From NCBI GenBank assembly GCA_025998735.1, contig BNWJ01000060.1:1-7633 (forward strand): 7,633 nt of DNA, read 5' to 3'. Positions 1-6,060 of this stretch are shown piece by piece. Numbering within the stretch: the first letter of the stretch is position 1; each line of letters opens with the position of its first letter. The DNA comes from Alphaproteobacteria bacterium. Lineage in GTDB: Bacteria; Pseudomonadota; Alphaproteobacteria; UBA3830. The translations under genes and the position numbers were made by a program. The notes under the pieces were generated by a model. The model did no database searches. It worked only from the letters and a program-made list of their open reading frames with translations, and was not told where the DNA came from.

Positions 1-1
1 A

Positions 2-94
2 CCATTAACGGAAATTTTATCATTTTCTGATATTATGGTACCTGGTGGAGAGAGACTTGCGGCGCATTTTTTCTATAGATCAACTCAAAAATAA
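2..94 (+). CDS. Possible C-terminal tail of an upstream gene (partial at left edge)
   Basis: This frame is open from the window edge for 30 codons and ends at a TAA. The residues look protein-like (the last part reads GGERLAAHFFYRSTQK), but I do not recognise a family. If real, it would be the end of a gene convergent with dapB. A competing - strand frame (125 to 33) is also open for about 30 codons, so neither is secure. A well-spaced AGGAG on the - strand around 107-111 leads only to a six-residue frame. No RNA gene or terminator is evident in positions 95-183. Confidence 0.2.
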   Translation, partial: PLTEILSFSDIMVPGGERLAAHFFYRSTQK

Positions 95-183
95 GAGCAT
101 CGCAGAACTCCTGGGGTGTTAAGGATTATGTCGAAGAGAGAGGTGAGTTTTCAGTTTGTCCATTATGCGCAAAAAGCCAAGAT

Positions 184-873
184 TCATTGATCCCACGCGT
201 GCATCTTTTTGTCCAGATAATCTTTCGTGCTATACAAGGCCGGCTTTTGATTCAGCAGCCAAGATGCGCATTTCAAGGCCCCTTTGGCAAATGCGGCTCT
301 GTTAAACACTCGGTGAGATATGCTGAGCATTTCGTCATCACCGCAAAAATCACAGATATGATCGCCGCAGACATTTCCGGACCTTATGCCGACTATTTGC
401 GCTTCTTTTCCGACTTGTTCTGCCAGAAACAATGCCGTCCCAGACGGAGAATCTTTTTTCTTCTTGTGATGCACGTCTATTATACTAAAATCGAACTCCG
501 GAAGCACAGCTGCGCACTTCTGAAGCAGAGTAGCCATGAGCTGAATACCCAAACTAAAATTTGTGCAGTACATTATGGGAATACTCTGGGAATACACTTT
601 GATTTTCTCGAAATCTTCCGGAGAAAGTGCGGTCGTACCAATTACAGAAGGAGTACCACATCGAGAAGCGACTTCCAGAGCCGCCATTGTGGCAAACGAA
701 CTGGAAAAATCTATAAGCACATCGCTATTTCCGATGACTTTCTCAAAATCTGCTTTCGTACTTTTGCTCGATATTCCACCAGCCAAGCTAAAATCAGCCG
801 AATCTCGCAGCAATTCCTCCAGCAGAGTCCCCATTCGTCCTGTAATTCCAACTATTCCTACTTTATTTTTCAT
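184..873 (-). CDS. dapB: 4-hydroxy-tetrahydrodipicolinate reductase (DapB)
   Basis: Cytoplasmic NAD(P)H-dependent reductase of the diaminopimelate/lysine pathway; it makes tetrahydrodipicolinate for lysine and for meso-DAP in peptidoglycan. Visible hallmarks (numbered from the upstream ATG at 876): the nucleotide-binding loop GITGRMG at residues 10-16, DVLIDFSSS at 52-60, GTT at 80-82, NFSLGIQL at 106-113, and the active-site block HHKKKKDSPSGTAL at 136-149, in which H136 and K140 align with the catalytic His159 and Lys163 of E. coli. The C-terminal SISHRVFNRAAFAKGAL is also typical. At about 229 residues it is shorter than the E. coli enzyme (273), mostly through a shorter segment between the nucleotide loop and DVLIDF; compact forms of this kind exist in other bacteria. 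Two ATGs are adjacent (876 and 873). The AAAGG at 884-880 lies 6 nt from the second but only 3 nt from the first, so I prefer 873. The family assignment is firm. Confidence 0.96.
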   Translation of the reverse strand: MKNKVGIVGITGRMGTLLEELLRDSADFSLAGGISSKSTKADFEKVIGNSDVLIDFSSSFATMAALEVASRCGTPSVIGTTALSPEDFEKIKVYSQSIPIMYCTNFSLGIQLMATLLQKCAAVLPEFDFSIIDVHHKKKKDSPSGTALFLAEQVGKEAQIVGIRSGNVCGDHICDFCGDDEMLSISHRVFNRAAFAKGALKCASWLLNQKPALYSTKDYLDKKMHAWDQ

Positions 874-882
874 CATCAGCCT

Positions 883-936
883 TTACTTGCTCACTTTCGG
901 TAGGATTAAGACGACCCCAAGTATAAAATTCGCCAC
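883..936 (-). CDS. Putative 17-codon leader ORF directly upstream of dapB
   Basis: A GTG-initiated micro-ORF encoding MANFILGVVLILPKVSK. A purine-rich AGGGGGA lies 5 nt before the GTG, and its TAA stop overlaps the AAAGG ribosome binding site of dapB. That arrangement would suit translational coupling or a leader peptide. Two of its last four residues are lysine, the end product of the DapB pathway, which is suggestive but easily chance in so short a frame. It is also hydrophobic, so it could be a tiny membrane peptide. There is no family evidence. Confidence 0.25.
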   Translation of the reverse strand: MANFILGVVLILPKVSK

Positions 937-949
937 TACCGTCCCCCTA

Positions 950-966
950 TTTCAGTAATACTGAAA
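950..966. promoter_or_regulatory. Perfect 17-nt palindrome upstream of dapB
   Basis: TTTCAGTA and TACTGAAA form 8-bp arms around a single central base. The site lies about 75-95 bases upstream of the dapB start, between the 41-codon ORF and the 17-codon ORF. The one-base centre makes it unsuitable as an RNA hairpin, so a dimeric repressor operator is the more natural reading. I do not recognise the regulator. Confidence 0.35.
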
Positions 967-988
967 AAGCAGAGTTTACAAGCAGCTT

Positions 989-1114
989 CTACAATAAAAA
1001 CATGGCATAAAGTATTGCTAGTATGAGCAAGTAGATCCCCGCCCGCTTTATATACACCATCATCGGTGCCCTGTTATCATTTACGTGTGTAATTTCCATA
1101 TTCGAATATAACAT
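989..1114 (-). CDS. Small single-helix membrane protein, 41 residues (hypothetical)
   Basis: Starts at ATG 1114, with GGAGAG at 1123-1118 giving a 5-nt spacing from GGAG; an in-frame ATG at 1141 has no comparable site. The N-terminal half is polar (MLYSNMEITHVNDNRAP). It is followed by a basic YIKR at 21-24 and an uninterrupted hydrophobic stretch from about 25 to the end at 41 (GIYLLILAILYAMFLL). This predicts one membrane helix with the N-terminus inside by the positive-inside rule. It reads in the same direction as dapB, about 115 bases upstream. A TACAAT hexamer upstream (1159-1154) could be a -10 element. I do not recognise a family; small accessory subunits of membrane complexes look like this, but no partner is nearby. 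Confidence 0.45.
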   Translation of the reverse strand: MLYSNMEITHVNDNRAPMMVYIKRAGIYLLILAILYAMFLL

Positions 1115-1198
1115 GCGCTCTCCACAGAAAAACTTCACCATATTAATACATTTACATTGTATCATGCAATTCTTATCAAAGATTTAACCCGGGCTGCC

Positions 1199-1402
1199 CT
1201 ATGAAAATTTTTGTGTGAGAATCTTAAGCAGTACATCATCATTCCAGGTCGCCCTGAGCATCAGTCCTTTTATTGATTCACGCTTATAGAATCTCTTTTT
1301 TGCGATTTTAAAATCACGTGTTGCATTGAAATATACTGGCAATCGACTCAGACAACGTTGGACATTGTTGTTTGCGCAATAATGATGATAATGACGGTGA
1401 CC
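1199..1402 (-). other. Unassigned open frame or decayed coding remnant
   Basis: A - strand frame stays open for 67 codons from a TAA at 1403-1405 to a TAG at 1199-1201, overlapping the end of the lipoprotein gene in another frame. Its last part is lysine-rich and protein-like (YFNATRDFKIAKKRFYKR, then MLRATWNDDVLLKILTQKFS). There is no upstream ATG; possible starts are TTG within the overlap, or ATG 1261 with AAAGGA just upstream, giving only 20 residues. It could be a frameshifted C-terminal extension of the lipoprotein, a decayed gene, or chance. The rest of 1115-1198 shows nothing beyond a possible promoter for the 41-codon ORF. Confidence 0.25.
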
Positions 1403-1742
1403 TTATCAATTTCATGACGTCGCTAATGGATTCGTCAATGGTGTTATTTCCAAACGTAAGAACGTCAATATAGGAATCAAATTTCCTGGCCTCCTTATAC
1501 ATTCCGGCTTTTTTTAAACTTGAAGAGATGCTTGTGGTTTCTGCGATTAATGTGGAAATATCAACTGTATTGCTGCTGCCAAGAAAATGATTTCGTATCT
1601 TTTCTTCATGAATTCTGACGGCGCTTATAATTTCAGACCGAGTTTTTTCTTCCTGACTGTCCTCTTCAACACTGCACGATACAAGCATCAATGCAACAAA
1701 TACAATACATGTGATTTTTATTAATCCATCAAGCCCATTCAT
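1314..1742 (-). CDS. Predicted outer-membrane lipoprotein of unknown function
   Basis: 142 residues. The N-terminus is a lipoprotein signal: lysine at 9, a hydrophobic core 10-21 and a lipobox L20-V21-S22-C23, so signal peptidase II should cleave before C23. Serine at +2 predicts outer-membrane rather than inner-membrane retention. The mature part begins with an acidic linker (VEEDSQEEK) and continues as a mostly helical, charged domain with no motif I recognise. The upstream Shine-Dalgarno is weak (TTTGAGA-like). It diverges from the exported-protein gene starting near 2025. Alternatives: a small entericidin-like or host-interaction lipoprotein; nothing in the sequence decides between them. 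A different open frame follows its stop, so a frameshifted longer ancestor is possible. Confidence 0.6.
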   Translation of the reverse strand: MNGLDGLIKITCIVFVALMLVSCSVEEDSQEEKTRSEIISAVRIHEEKIRNHFLGSSNTVDISTLIAETTSISSSLKKAGMYKEARKFDSYIDVLTFGNNTIDESISDVMKLIRSPSLSSLLRKQQCPTLSESIASIFQCNT

Positions 1743-1962
1743 GTCGAAAATCTCAAACTTACACTACACAAAAAACCATAATATACTTTGGTAAATTTTT
1801 AGTGTCTTTTCTAGTTTTGATATTCGTCGATAGCAATTCCTATGGAAATTACAGACATATCGCATACCATTCTGAAGATTACAAAGCAGTAAACGAATCC
1901 AAAAGCATAAAAGCCCGTTAAAATCGCCAAAATTAAAAAGTAAATTTTTCATGAATTTTGCA

Positions 1963-1991
1963 TAGACAAAGCATAAAGAAAATGCTATCTT
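1963..1991 (+). promoter_or_regulatory. Candidate sigma-70 promoter for the exported-protein gene
   Basis: TAGACA (1963-1968) and TATCTT (1986-1991) are separated by exactly 17 bases and match the consensus at five and four of six positions. Transcription would start near 1998, leaving a short leader with the GGAGAG ribosome site at 2012-2017. The spacer between the divergent genes (1743-2009) otherwise holds only a - strand frame with no ribosome site, which I did not accept as a gene. Confidence 0.4.
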
Positions 1992-2024
1992 TCCTAAGAG
2001 ATTATAGAAATGGAGAGAAATATG

Positions 2025-2558
2025 ATGAAGAGAATCTGTATGTTTGGTGCGTTGTTGCTTACTCTTGGCGATGCTTGTGGAATAGAAGCCATCCGTGAAA
2101 AGAAAATAGAAGCCGCCTACAAAGAGCTAGAAGGCAAGTTCTTGGATGTATGTCCTAAGTTTGCAGATGGACTTACACCATATCTGAAATCTGGTTTGTC
2201 AGTTTCCCATGACGAGCGCACTCGTTATACTATAGCGTCCATCGAGGAAAAATTAAAAACATCAGTTTTAGGAGACAATACGTTGGCTAATGACCGCCCT
2301 GTGCTTTTCCGTATTGACACGCGGAAACTCCAAAACGCCCTTAAGGATGATTATGATTTCAGAATGGCAATCTTCTGGACTGGCATACGTGCCGTTATTG
2401 GAAGGCTTTCAATCATGTTGAAAAGCACAAACGAATGCGTATTCAGCAGCGGTCCGATAAATGGTGATTGGGTTACTGAGAAAAGAAGAGGCAGCCTTTG
2501 TGATTATCTGCTAGAAGTGGACGAATCAGAAAGAAATGGTCCACAACAAGAACGGTAA
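2025..2558 (+). CDS. Putative secreted protein of unknown function
   Basis: Three in-frame ATGs occur at 2010, 2022 and 2025. GGAGAG at 2012-2017 sits 7 nt before 2025 and 4 nt before 2022 but inside the 2010 version, so I choose 2025 (177 residues). The N-terminus MKRICMFGALLLTLGDACG is a Sec-type signal peptide: basic start, then a hydrophobic core. Cleavage is likely after the GIEA segment. The GDAC sequence is a poor lipobox, so a lipoprotein is less likely. The mature part is charged and mixed alpha-helical, with cysteines (VCPKF, NECVF, SLCDY) that could form disulfides in the periplasm, and a mildly hydrophobic FRMAIFWTGIRAVIG near two-thirds of its length. No family recognised; no partner except the divergent lipoprotein gene. 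Confidence 0.6.
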   Translation: MKRICMFGALLLTLGDACGIEAIREKKIEAAYKELEGKFLDVCPKFADGLTPYLKSGLSVSHDERTRYTIASIEEKLKTSVLGDNTLANDRPVLFRIDTRKLQNALKDDYDFRMAIFWTGIRAVIGRLSIMLKSTNECVFSSGPINGDWVTEKRRGSLCDYLLEVDESERNGPQQER

Positions 2559-2611
2559 TTGCGTGATGTGTCGAGGCACCGCGTTCTACCTTGCAGGAGA
2601 ATTTAAAAAAG

Positions 2612-3475
2612 CTAATTCCCCTGTTTTACCAAGTGATATCCAGTAACACCGCAACAACTGTCTTCGGATAGTATTTTGAAGTCCGGCGGTATATCGTTCA
2701 CGACTTTTTCCGTAAATCCTTTATAGAACAACACGATGATTTTATTTGTGTTGTTCAATATTTTTTTCGATGACTCTATGGAATGCGGGAAAATGTAGTT
2801 TTGATTGTCCGGCATTAGATGGGCCATGCGCATCACTACCCAGTCTTTTTCGCCAAGCACAAGTACATCTGTTTTGGCGTTATTCCGTAAAAATTCTGAG
2901 TTTTTCTCCTGATCTGGAAATAGGTTTTCCACTCTTTCTGTGCATGTTACGGCGTTGTATGCATATATCACGGAAATTACCGTAACCGCCACGATTTTTA
3001 CTCTTTTTCCCAAAAACGAAATTACAAAAGGTATTACCAGAACGAAAACCGGAAAGCAGGCCATGATATAGCGCAATTCCTTAAATGGAGCCAGGACCAT
3101 ATTTATTCCACACCACAGGGCGCAACAGCAAAAAATCAATAGCGGTAGTTCATTTGTACTTTGCCTTCTGTGGATGATAAGAATTAGCAACAGAACGAAA
3201 TCCACAACCGGATTATAAAACAAATGCGTGTGTATTTTTTCGAAAAAAATGGGAATTGATGTGATTAGATTATCCAGGAAATTATCCCCAAATTTCGCTA
3301 GCATTTCGTGCATGCGCATTGATGAAAGTACGTGGAAAAACCCGAAATATAGTATTTTCGCAAAAAATATCGATCCCACAAAAGAAAAGCAGAAAATTTT
3401 CAAGTTTCTCATTTGTTTTTTTTCATAACACAGAAGAACCAGTATGGAAAAAAAACATAAAAACGTATATGGCAA
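2612..3475 (-). pseudogene. C-terminal half of GT-C/PMT-like membrane glycosyltransferase (frameshifted from the N-terminal half)
   Basis: This frame continues the frame at 3423-4166 after a one-base shift at the A8/T8 tract (3448-3455 on the + strand). It contains several membrane helices (for example ILVLLCYEKK at the join, FVLLLILIIH, LLIFCCCALWCGINMVL), then ELRYIMACFPVFVLVIPF, which matches the R-Y-x3-x-x-P pattern common in the last helices of PMT_2/ArnT-like enzymes. A soluble C-terminal domain of about 100 residues follows (VLVLGEKDWVVMRMAHLM and onward), probably periplasmic. On its own it has no initiation signal; the first possible start is a TTG at 3475 inside the other half with no ribosome site. 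It is therefore expressed only if slippage or frameshifting occurs, or if the shift is a sequencing error. It faces the end of the exported-protein gene across a 53-base gap. Confidence 0.72.
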
Positions 3476-4166
3476 CGAAATATCCTGATAATAAAGTGAA
3501 ACCGGTTATCGCGACAATTGCGAGGAAATCTAGCAATGAGATCACCTTTCTATTTTCTACGGATTCATAAGATTTCACAAAGATATAAGTAAATAATATG
3601 AGTAATGTTTCCTGTGATGCATATGGTCTCAGAAATATGGAATTCGAGAGTGCTCCCGTGTTTGTAAACGCCAAGAGAAGAGAGAATACTATCAACAGAT
3701 TATCATCAAATAATTTTTTCAAAAGCTTATATAATAATAAAAAAGATAAAGCAAAGAAAATTAAATTTAAGAAACATCCGTGTTCGATGATTTTTTTTGT
3801 ATCTGAGGTAACAATTCCCGCAAACCAAAGTCGAAGACATGAGTAGTATAAATTTGTATGTGGCATATCTCCGTTACTGATATAAAGTTTTTTTACATCA
3901 GAAAAAGCGTCTGCAACAGAGGACTTGTTCCAGAAAGTCCTGTTTTTTATGCGCTCTCCAGAAAGCGTTATATCCTCATTGTTTTTATGCGAGTCGTTTA
4001 TGTAACTCCAGTCATTGCAATTGGATAAAAAAACAGACGAAATCTCGTCATCGTGCAATCCCTTTTTTTGATTAATGAGATCAATTCTAAGGGAAAACGC
4101 AAAGATAAAAACCACAATGCACGAAATAATACAAACGATATCTTTCTTATTGAAACGATAACCCAT
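3423..4166 (-). pseudogene. N-terminal half of GT-C/PMT-like membrane glycosyltransferase
   Basis: Inner-membrane glycosyltransferase of the GT-C fold (family 39/PMT_2-like), expected to move a sugar from a polyprenyl-phosphate donor to a lipid or protein outside the membrane. A first helix (about residues 10-27) is followed by HDDE at 38-41, the acidic motif of the first extracytoplasmic loop that carries the catalytic acid in this superfamily. Later come MPHTNLYYSCLRLWFAG (compare HPPLYYLLLRLW of the family) and FLRPYASQETLLILFTYIF (compare the R-P-Y-A helix). I chose ATG 4166 because AAAGG (4178-4174) is 7 nt upstream; the frame stays open to a GTG at 4229 without a ribosome site. The frame ends eight codons after a T8 tract. 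Deleting one T joins it to the downstream frame and gives about 517 residues, a normal size for the family. Sugar and acceptor cannot be told. Confidence 0.75.
3448..3455 (-). other. Eight-T homopolymer at the reading-frame break
   Basis: On the coding strand this is T8 within ATG-TTT-TTT-TTC. The upstream frame reads MFFFHTGSSVL and stops; the downstream frame reads CFFSILVLLCYEKK. A tract of seven Ts would fuse them as MFFSILVLLCYEKK with a continuous membrane helix. A second eight-base tract (A8 on the coding strand, 3415-3422) lies about 25 bases downstream. Confidence 0.7.
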
Positions 4167-4441
4167 CGATGCGCCTTTCTGATATAATCGAAGCATTTTT
4201 GTAAAATAAAGCATAGCTGCGTTTTTCACGTTTTTGCTGATAAATCAGTCTATTACAAAAATGCGAATTAATGAAGCTAAAAACGAGTTTTGAGGCTGAT
4301 AAATGAGCTTCTTTGTGGTGCTATATTTATGTGAAAACTCTCGCTCATTTGAGGACAAAAGTGCCTGAAGAAATTATGCGAAGACTAAACAAAAGAATAA
4401 AGTAATGCTACAATGGCGCATAGCTAATTGGAGAATAAATT
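4167..4441. promoter_or_regulatory. Divergent spacer between the glycosyltransferase gene and rubrerythrin, with short repeats
   Basis: Beyond the promoter listed separately, this spacer holds GCTGATAAAT twice (4236-4245 and 4295-4304), a 5-bp dyad CTGAT-AA-ATCAG at 4237-4248, and an inverted pair AAATGAGC (4301-4308) and GCTCATTT (4343-4350). A 21-codon frame (4303-4368, starting MSFFVVLYL) has GAGG 7 nt upstream but no other support. The repeats could be operator half-sites; no regulator is recognised. Confidence 0.3.
4386..4414 (+). promoter_or_regulatory. Candidate sigma-70 promoter of rubrerythrin
   Basis: TAAACA (4386-4391) and TACAAT (4409-4414) are spaced by 17 bases. Transcription would begin near 4421 and give a leader of about 20 nt that contains GGAG at 4430-4433, 8 nt before the rubrerythrin ATG. 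Confidence 0.5.
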
Positions 4442-4981
4442 ATGGAATTAAAAGGTAGTAAAACAGAAAGGAATTTGATGGAAGCTTTTTCCGGGGAATC
4501 TAAGGCGAGAAATAAGTACACTTATTTCGCTTCCAAAGCGAGAAAAGAGGGGTACGTCCAAATCGCCAAGATATTCGAAGAAACTGCAAGTAATGAAACG
4601 GAACATGCGAAAATTTGGTTTAAATTGCTAAATGACGGGGCAATTCCGAGTACATTGGACAATCTGAAGGCTGCGGCAGAGGGAGAAAATTACGAGTGGA
4701 CAGAAATGTATGCTCAATTTGCAAAAGAAGCAGAGGAGGACGGTTTCTCTGACATTGCCCTTTTATTTAGAGCCGTTGCAGAAATAGAGAAGAGTCACGA
4801 AGAAAGATATAAAAAACTTCTGAAAAACATTGAGGGCAATAATGTCTTCAGGAAAGAAGGAAAGGTGATTTGGGAATGCAGCAATTGCGGACATCTGATC
4901 GAAAGCGATAGCGCCCCGAGATTATGTCCGGTATGTAGTCATCCACAGGCGTATTTCGAATTGAGATCCAGCAATTATTAA
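4442..4981 (+). CDS. rbr: Rubrerythrin (diiron peroxidase with C-terminal rubredoxin domain)
   Basis: Cytoplasmic non-haem iron enzyme that reduces hydrogen peroxide to water with electrons from a rubredoxin/NADH chain. 179 residues, two domains. The N-terminal ferritin-like four-helix bundle (about 1-130) carries the diiron ligand pattern: E19 in SGES, E52 and H55 in ETEH, E82 and E85 in GENYE, E116 and H119 in EKSH. The C-terminal rubredoxin-like domain (about 140-175) has C146-x2-C149-G and C162-P-x-C165 followed by the typical HPQAYFEL ending, so the FeS4 site is intact. All key residues are present and length is close to the Desulfovibrio protein (191). It has its own promoter and a good GGAG site. 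Rubrerythrin is typical of anaerobes and microaerophiles, so its presence hints at a low-oxygen niche or acquisition by transfer. Confidence 0.96.
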   Translation: MELKGSKTERNLMEAFSGESKARNKYTYFASKARKEGYVQIAKIFEETASNETEHAKIWFKLLNDGAIPSTLDNLKAAAEGENYEWTEMYAQFAKEAEEDGFSDIALLFRAVAEIEKSHEERYKKLLKNIEGNNVFRKEGKVIWECSNCGHLIESDSAPRLCPVCSHPQAYFELRSSNY

Positions 4982-5105
4982 TCGAGAAACTGAATCGTTG
5001 CGGTCTTAAAACGATCTGACTCCGATGGAATATCTTAAAAACAACATGAGCTTATGCAGTGGTGTTAAGTGGTGCATCTTTGAAGTAATTTGGTGGATAG
5101 AAAAT

Positions 5106-6047
5106 ATGCTTTTTATGTTTCCCGGACAGGGATCTCAAAAAATAGGTATGGGAAAAGACTTGTACGATGTATTTCAGTCTGCGCGTGACGTGTTTCACGA
5201 AATAAACGATGCAATTTCGTTCAATTTATCAGATTTAATTTTTGCGGGATCCGATGACGATCTAAAACTAACGGAAAATGCGCAGCCAGCACTCATGGCT
5301 GCCAGTATGGCTTTCGTAAACGTAATGAAAAAGGACTTTTCCGTGGATATCTCGGACAAAGCTCGTTTTCTTGCGGGACATTCTCTCGGAGAATATACCG
5401 CTCTTTGCGCTGCTGGAGCCATCTCGCTTTCGGATACGGCAAAGCTACTTCGAGCTCGAGGACTCGCAATGGCTGCAGCCTGCAAAAACGACGGAGCAAT
5501 GGCGGCAATTATCGGATTGGACATAGATGCCATTGAAAAAGTATTGGCCGCAACGAATGAAGAAAACGCTGTTCTTCAGATAGCCAATGATAACTCCAAT
5601 GGACAAGTGGTAATAAGCGGACACAAAACAGCTGTAGAAAAAGCGATCGCAAAATTCATGGATGCCGGCGCAAAAAAAGCGATTCTTCTCGAGGTCAGCG
5701 GACCATTTCACTGCGAACTAATGAAATCGACTGTCGTAGTTCTAAAAACTACAATGGATTCTGTTACTTTTAACGCACCAGCAAAGCCAATTATTTCGAA
5801 TGTGACCGCCAAAGCAGAAACTGATAATTTTAAGCAATTGCTTCTGCAGCAGCTTGTCTCCCGCGTAAGATGGAGAGAAAGCATACAATTCGCCGCTGAA
5901 AATTCCATATCAAAAGCGGTGGAAATCGGACCAGGAAAAGTCCTAACTGGATTGGTAAAACGCATATCTTCTGCCATAGAATGCTACAATGTAAATTCCC
6001 TAGAATTCATGGAAGATTTTTGCGGAAAAAGTAGTTGTGTAATATGA
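5106..6047 (+). CDS. fabD: Malonyl-CoA:acyl-carrier-protein transacylase (FabD)
   Basis: Cytoplasmic enzyme that loads malonyl groups from CoA onto acyl carrier protein for type II fatty-acid synthesis. The frame is open from 5025, but I chose ATG 5106 because the family begins almost directly with the FPGQGSQ motif (here residues 5-11), and GGTGGA at 5092-5097 lies 8 nt upstream. This gives 313 residues, a normal length. Catalytic features are all visible: GHSLGE at 91-96 with nucleophile S93, R118 in LLRARG, GPFH at 199-202 with H202, QL at 249-250 followed by RVRW, and EIGPGKVL at 273-280. The neighbours are unusual for this gene: instead of fabG and acpP it sits 124 bases after rubrerythrin and 13 bases before truA. 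The leader contains AGGTG-like direct repeats (AGTGGTG at 5058-5064 and 5068-5074) of unknown meaning. Confidence 0.96.
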   Translation: MLFMFPGQGSQKIGMGKDLYDVFQSARDVFHEINDAISFNLSDLIFAGSDDDLKLTENAQPALMAASMAFVNVMKKDFSVDISDKARFLAGHSLGEYTALCAAGAISLSDTAKLLRARGLAMAAACKNDGAMAAIIGLDIDAIEKVLAATNEENAVLQIANDNSNGQVVISGHKTAVEKAIAKFMDAGAKKAILLEVSGPFHCELMKSTVVVLKTTMDSVTFNAPAKPIISNVTAKAETDNFKQLLLQQLVSRVRWRESIQFAAENSISKAVEIGPGKVLTGLVKRISSAIECYNVNSLEFMEDFCGKSSCVI

Positions 6048-6060
6048 TACAGATGCTTCC

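Noticed and set aside
79..903. Long + strand open frame across dapB
   Set aside because: It is antisense to a clear dapB gene and its composition follows from the complementary codons. The stretch before dapB (FSVCPLCAKSQDS) looks protein-like, but there is no start or family support.
1764..1952. 62-codon - strand frame between the divergent lipoprotein and exported-protein genes
   Set aside because: No ribosome binding site, odd Cys/Phe/Trp-rich composition, and it overlaps the region needed for promoters.
4986..5021. Possible terminator between rubrerythrin and fabD (ATCGTT and AACGAT arms)
   Set aside because: Only a 6-bp stem with no T-run; insufficient to call termination.
5025..5105. 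N-terminal extension of FabD
   Set aside because: The family starts next to FPGQGSQ; the 27 extra residues are not family-like, while ATG 5106 has a suitable GGTGGA upstream.
5195..5977. Several - strand frames opposite fabD
   Set aside because: All are shadows of the fabD coding sequence without ribosome sites or recognisable domains.
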